NCBI GenBank assembly: GCA_947627235.1
Contig: CANQVG010000001.1
Coordinates: 62,001 to 126,000, forward strand
From: an uncultured Clostridia bacterium
GTDB lineage: Bacteria > Bacillota > Clostridia > Oscillospirales > Ruminococcaceae
Direction of reading: 5' to 3'
DNA length: 64,000 bases
The notes under the pieces are model-generated. The model saw only the letters and a list, made by a program, of their open reading frames with translations. It was not told the DNA's origin and searched no databases. A program made the position numbers and the translations under genes. Shown here in pieces: positions 62,597 to 64,000 of the stretch. Position 1 is the first letter of the stretch. Each line of letters begins with the position of its first letter.

Positions 62597-63112
62597 GTGG
62601 ACAGCATATTTGCGGAAAGACTCAGGTCAGGCGACCCTGAAGCTTTTATGCGGCTTTTTTCGGAAGTATCCGACGAGCTTTATCGCGTAGCGTATATCTA
62701 TGTCAAAAACAGCGAGGACGCCCGCGATGTTGTTCAAGAGACTGCATACAGGTGCTTCAAGGGAGTCGGCAAATTGAAAAGCGCAGAATATTTCAGAACT
62801 TGGGCAGTAAAAACCGCAATCAACTGCGCACTTGATATCCTCAGAAAGAACAAAAGAACGATTTCAATTGAGGATAATCAGGCTATTTCAATTGGGGAGT
62901 CTCCGTCGCCGGAAAATGCCGCAGTAGCTTCCGCTACGCTTGACGGTCTGATGAATAAGTTGAATGAACGCGAAAAAAGCGCAGTGGTTTTGAGACACAT
63001 CTGCGGACTGAGCCTCGAGGAAGTGGCAAAGACGCTGAAAGTCCCGTTGAGCACCGCAAAATCGGCGCTTTACCGAGCAATGAATAAGTTGAGAAAGGAG
63101 TGTTTTGAATGA
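62597..63112 (+). CDS. ECF-family RNA polymerase sigma factor
   Basis: A 171-residue group IV sigma factor. Region 2 (about 13-82) has ELYRVAYIYVKNSEDARDVVQET and the TWAVKTAINCALDILRK segment; region 4 (about 112-168) has LNEREKSAVVLRHICGLSLEEVAKTL and a helix-turn-helix PLSTAKSALYRAMNKL. The start is GTG 62597 after AAAAAGAGGTG. The next gene starts in its stop codon (ATGA), so a membrane partner is coupled. It resembles SigV/SigM-type factors; the signal is not known. Confidence 0.93.
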   Translation: MDSIFAERLRSGDPEAFMRLFSEVSDELYRVAYIYVKNSEDARDVVQETAYRCFKGVGKLKSAEYFRTWAVKTAINCALDILRKNKRTISIEDNQAISIGESPSPENAAVASATLDGLMNKLNEREKSAVVLRHICGLSLEEVAKTLKVPLSTAKSALYRAMNKLRKECFE

Positions 63113-64000
63113 ATAACAAGATTTTAGAAGCCCTTAAAACTATACCTGTTCCCGCAAATATTGAAAACAGTGTCAACGAGGGCATCAAGCGTGCCGAATC
63201 AGAAAGGAGAGATAGAATGAAAAAGAATTATCTGCGCAAAACTGCAATAGCGGCAGCCTGCGCGGCAGTAATACTGACCGCCAGCTTCACAGCTGTAGCT
63301 GCGTATGTTTCACCGTTTGAAAAATCAACAATGACCAACAGAGCCTACGGCGCCGCGCTCGAATTTGCCGTCGCGCATGCGGACAGCGAAGAACAGAGGC
63401 AAAGCATCGCGGCGATGCTGATTGACGACCTCGCATATGACAAGTCGACCGAAGAGTCATCTGTAAACTTCGGGCTTGAAGGATTCACCCCGATTTATAA
63501 TGTCGATTTTAAAGTCGCGGGCTTTGCATACGAAATTCAGGTGGACGCGAAGACCTTTGATGTCATCAGCTACGAAAGGTCTTTCGACGAAGGCTGGGAG
63601 GAGCATCTTTCGGCTGTTGAGAACAGTGAAAAGCCTTCCGTTCAGACAATCACGCCTGTAGACGCATCGTTTATTGCCCAAGACTGGTTTGGGCTGTATG
63701 ACCCCAAAAACTGTGGTGACTCGTCATTGTCAGCCACAGTGACTCCCGATAACGACGGCATAAACGTCAGACTTACTCATGGCGGATATGTCTATGAATG
63801 TAATGTCGACTACGGTTCGGGAGCGGTCACAAAAGCTACGATAGCCGAGGAAAAGAGCAGCAAAGGCGACAGGCACAGGCATGAACCGAGTGACGAATAT
63901 ATAGGTCTGTACAAGGCAAGCCGAATAGTTTTGGATGAATACAGGCTGAGCTATAGTCCATTTGATTACTTTAATCCCGAGAATATGCATGCGATGAGTA
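63109..64000 (+). CDS. Membrane PepSY-like partner of the sigma factor (partial)
   Basis: An open frame from ATG 63109 to the window end (at least 297 residues, C-terminus missing). The 40-residue basic N-terminus (MNNKILEALKTIPVPANIEN) is cytoplasmic, one membrane helix covers about 45-66, and the outside part has PepSY-like repeats: YNVDFKVAGFAYEIQVDAKT (about 137-156) and a second YVYECNVDYGSGAVTKAT (about 233-250). It overlaps the sigma gene by four bases. The topology and coupling are those of an anti-sigma factor, but the N-terminus has no clear ASD, so the role is inference. Confidence 0.82.
   Translation, partial: MNNKILEALKTIPVPANIENSVNEGIKRAESERRDRMKKNYLRKTAIAAACAAVILTASFTAVAAYVSPFEKSTMTNRAYGAALEFAVAHADSEEQRQSIAAMLIDDLAYDKSTEESSVNFGLEGFTPIYNVDFKVAGFAYEIQVDAKTFDVISYERSFDEGWEEHLSAVENSEKPSVQTITPVDASFIAQDWFGLYDPKNCGDSSLSATVTPDNDGINVRLTHGGYVYECNVDYGSGAVTKATIAEEKSSKGDRHRHEPSDEYIGLYKASRIVLDEYRLSYSPFDYFNPENMHAMS

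Overview
The window looks like a chromosomal segment of a low-to-moderate GC, Gram-positive Clostridia member, probably near the Oscillospiraceae/Ruminococcaceae. The evidence is gene order and gene structure: rnc-radical SAM-smc-ftsY, nadD-yqeK-LCP-rsfS, tepA-ylzJ-uppP-ftsK, cmk/plsC-ispH/rpsA and scpA-scpB-DUF2953-ytfJ-dacF-rluB, plus AGGAGG ribosome binding sites, TTGACA/TATAAT promoters with 17-bp spacers, and S-box and RFN riboswitches. The GerW/YtfJ gene points to a spore-forming ancestry. I see no phage genes, transposase, insertion sequence or CRISPR array, so this is mostly core genome.

Layout. 1-13.7 kb: tRNA modification (trmFO end), lipid synthesis (plsX), RNase III, SMC, FtsY, RdgB, YhbY, NadD, YqeK, a degenerate LCP protein, RsfS and LeuS, nearly all on + and tightly packed. 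13.7-20.6 kb: rpsU, yqeG, a TIM-barrel protein, an aminopeptidase P family peptidase, efp and a CD1247-like Cys/Asp-rich protein. An FMN riboswitch with ribU and a SAM-I riboswitch with metK follow, then a ComEA-like protein. 20.7-27.8 kb: a single tRNA-Thr, a methyltransferase and a P-loop kinase-like protein, then a minus-strand block of AraC/GyrI and XRE regulators, a lone GyrI protein, isocitrate dehydrogenase and aconitase. 27.9-43.7 kb: tepA-ylzJ-uppP-ftsK, a ComEC-like hydrolase with DUF3006, an RpiR regulator and an HI0933 flavoprotein. Two adjacent fused genes (cmk-plsC and ispH-rpsA), PBP1A, RlmL and convergent MtaB complete this stretch.

43.8-64 kb: an HPr-like protein lacking the phospho-His, a lone membrane protein, asnB, an envelope cluster (GDSL/DUF4358/solute-binding lipoprotein) and rpmB. 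Next comes an S2P protease-scpAB-ytfJ-dacF-rluB run, then pncB, two membrane proteins, a GH115-family glycosidase without signal peptide, a nuclease-like/winged-helix protein, and an ECF sigma factor. The sigma factor is coupled to a membrane PepSY-like protein that runs off the end of the window.

The observations I rate highest are: an in-frame Shine-Dalgarno plus ATG inside the ispH-rpsA fusion that could produce free S1; the ECF sigma gene with its own ECF-type promoter and PepSY partner; the DUF-like PD-(D/E)XK/winged-helix protein; the HPr paralogue without His-15; the Cys-Asp tract protein next to efp; and an 18-bp sequence shared (17/18) by the promoters of PBP1A and the GDSL envelope cluster. 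I did not find an unmistakable new multi-gene system.
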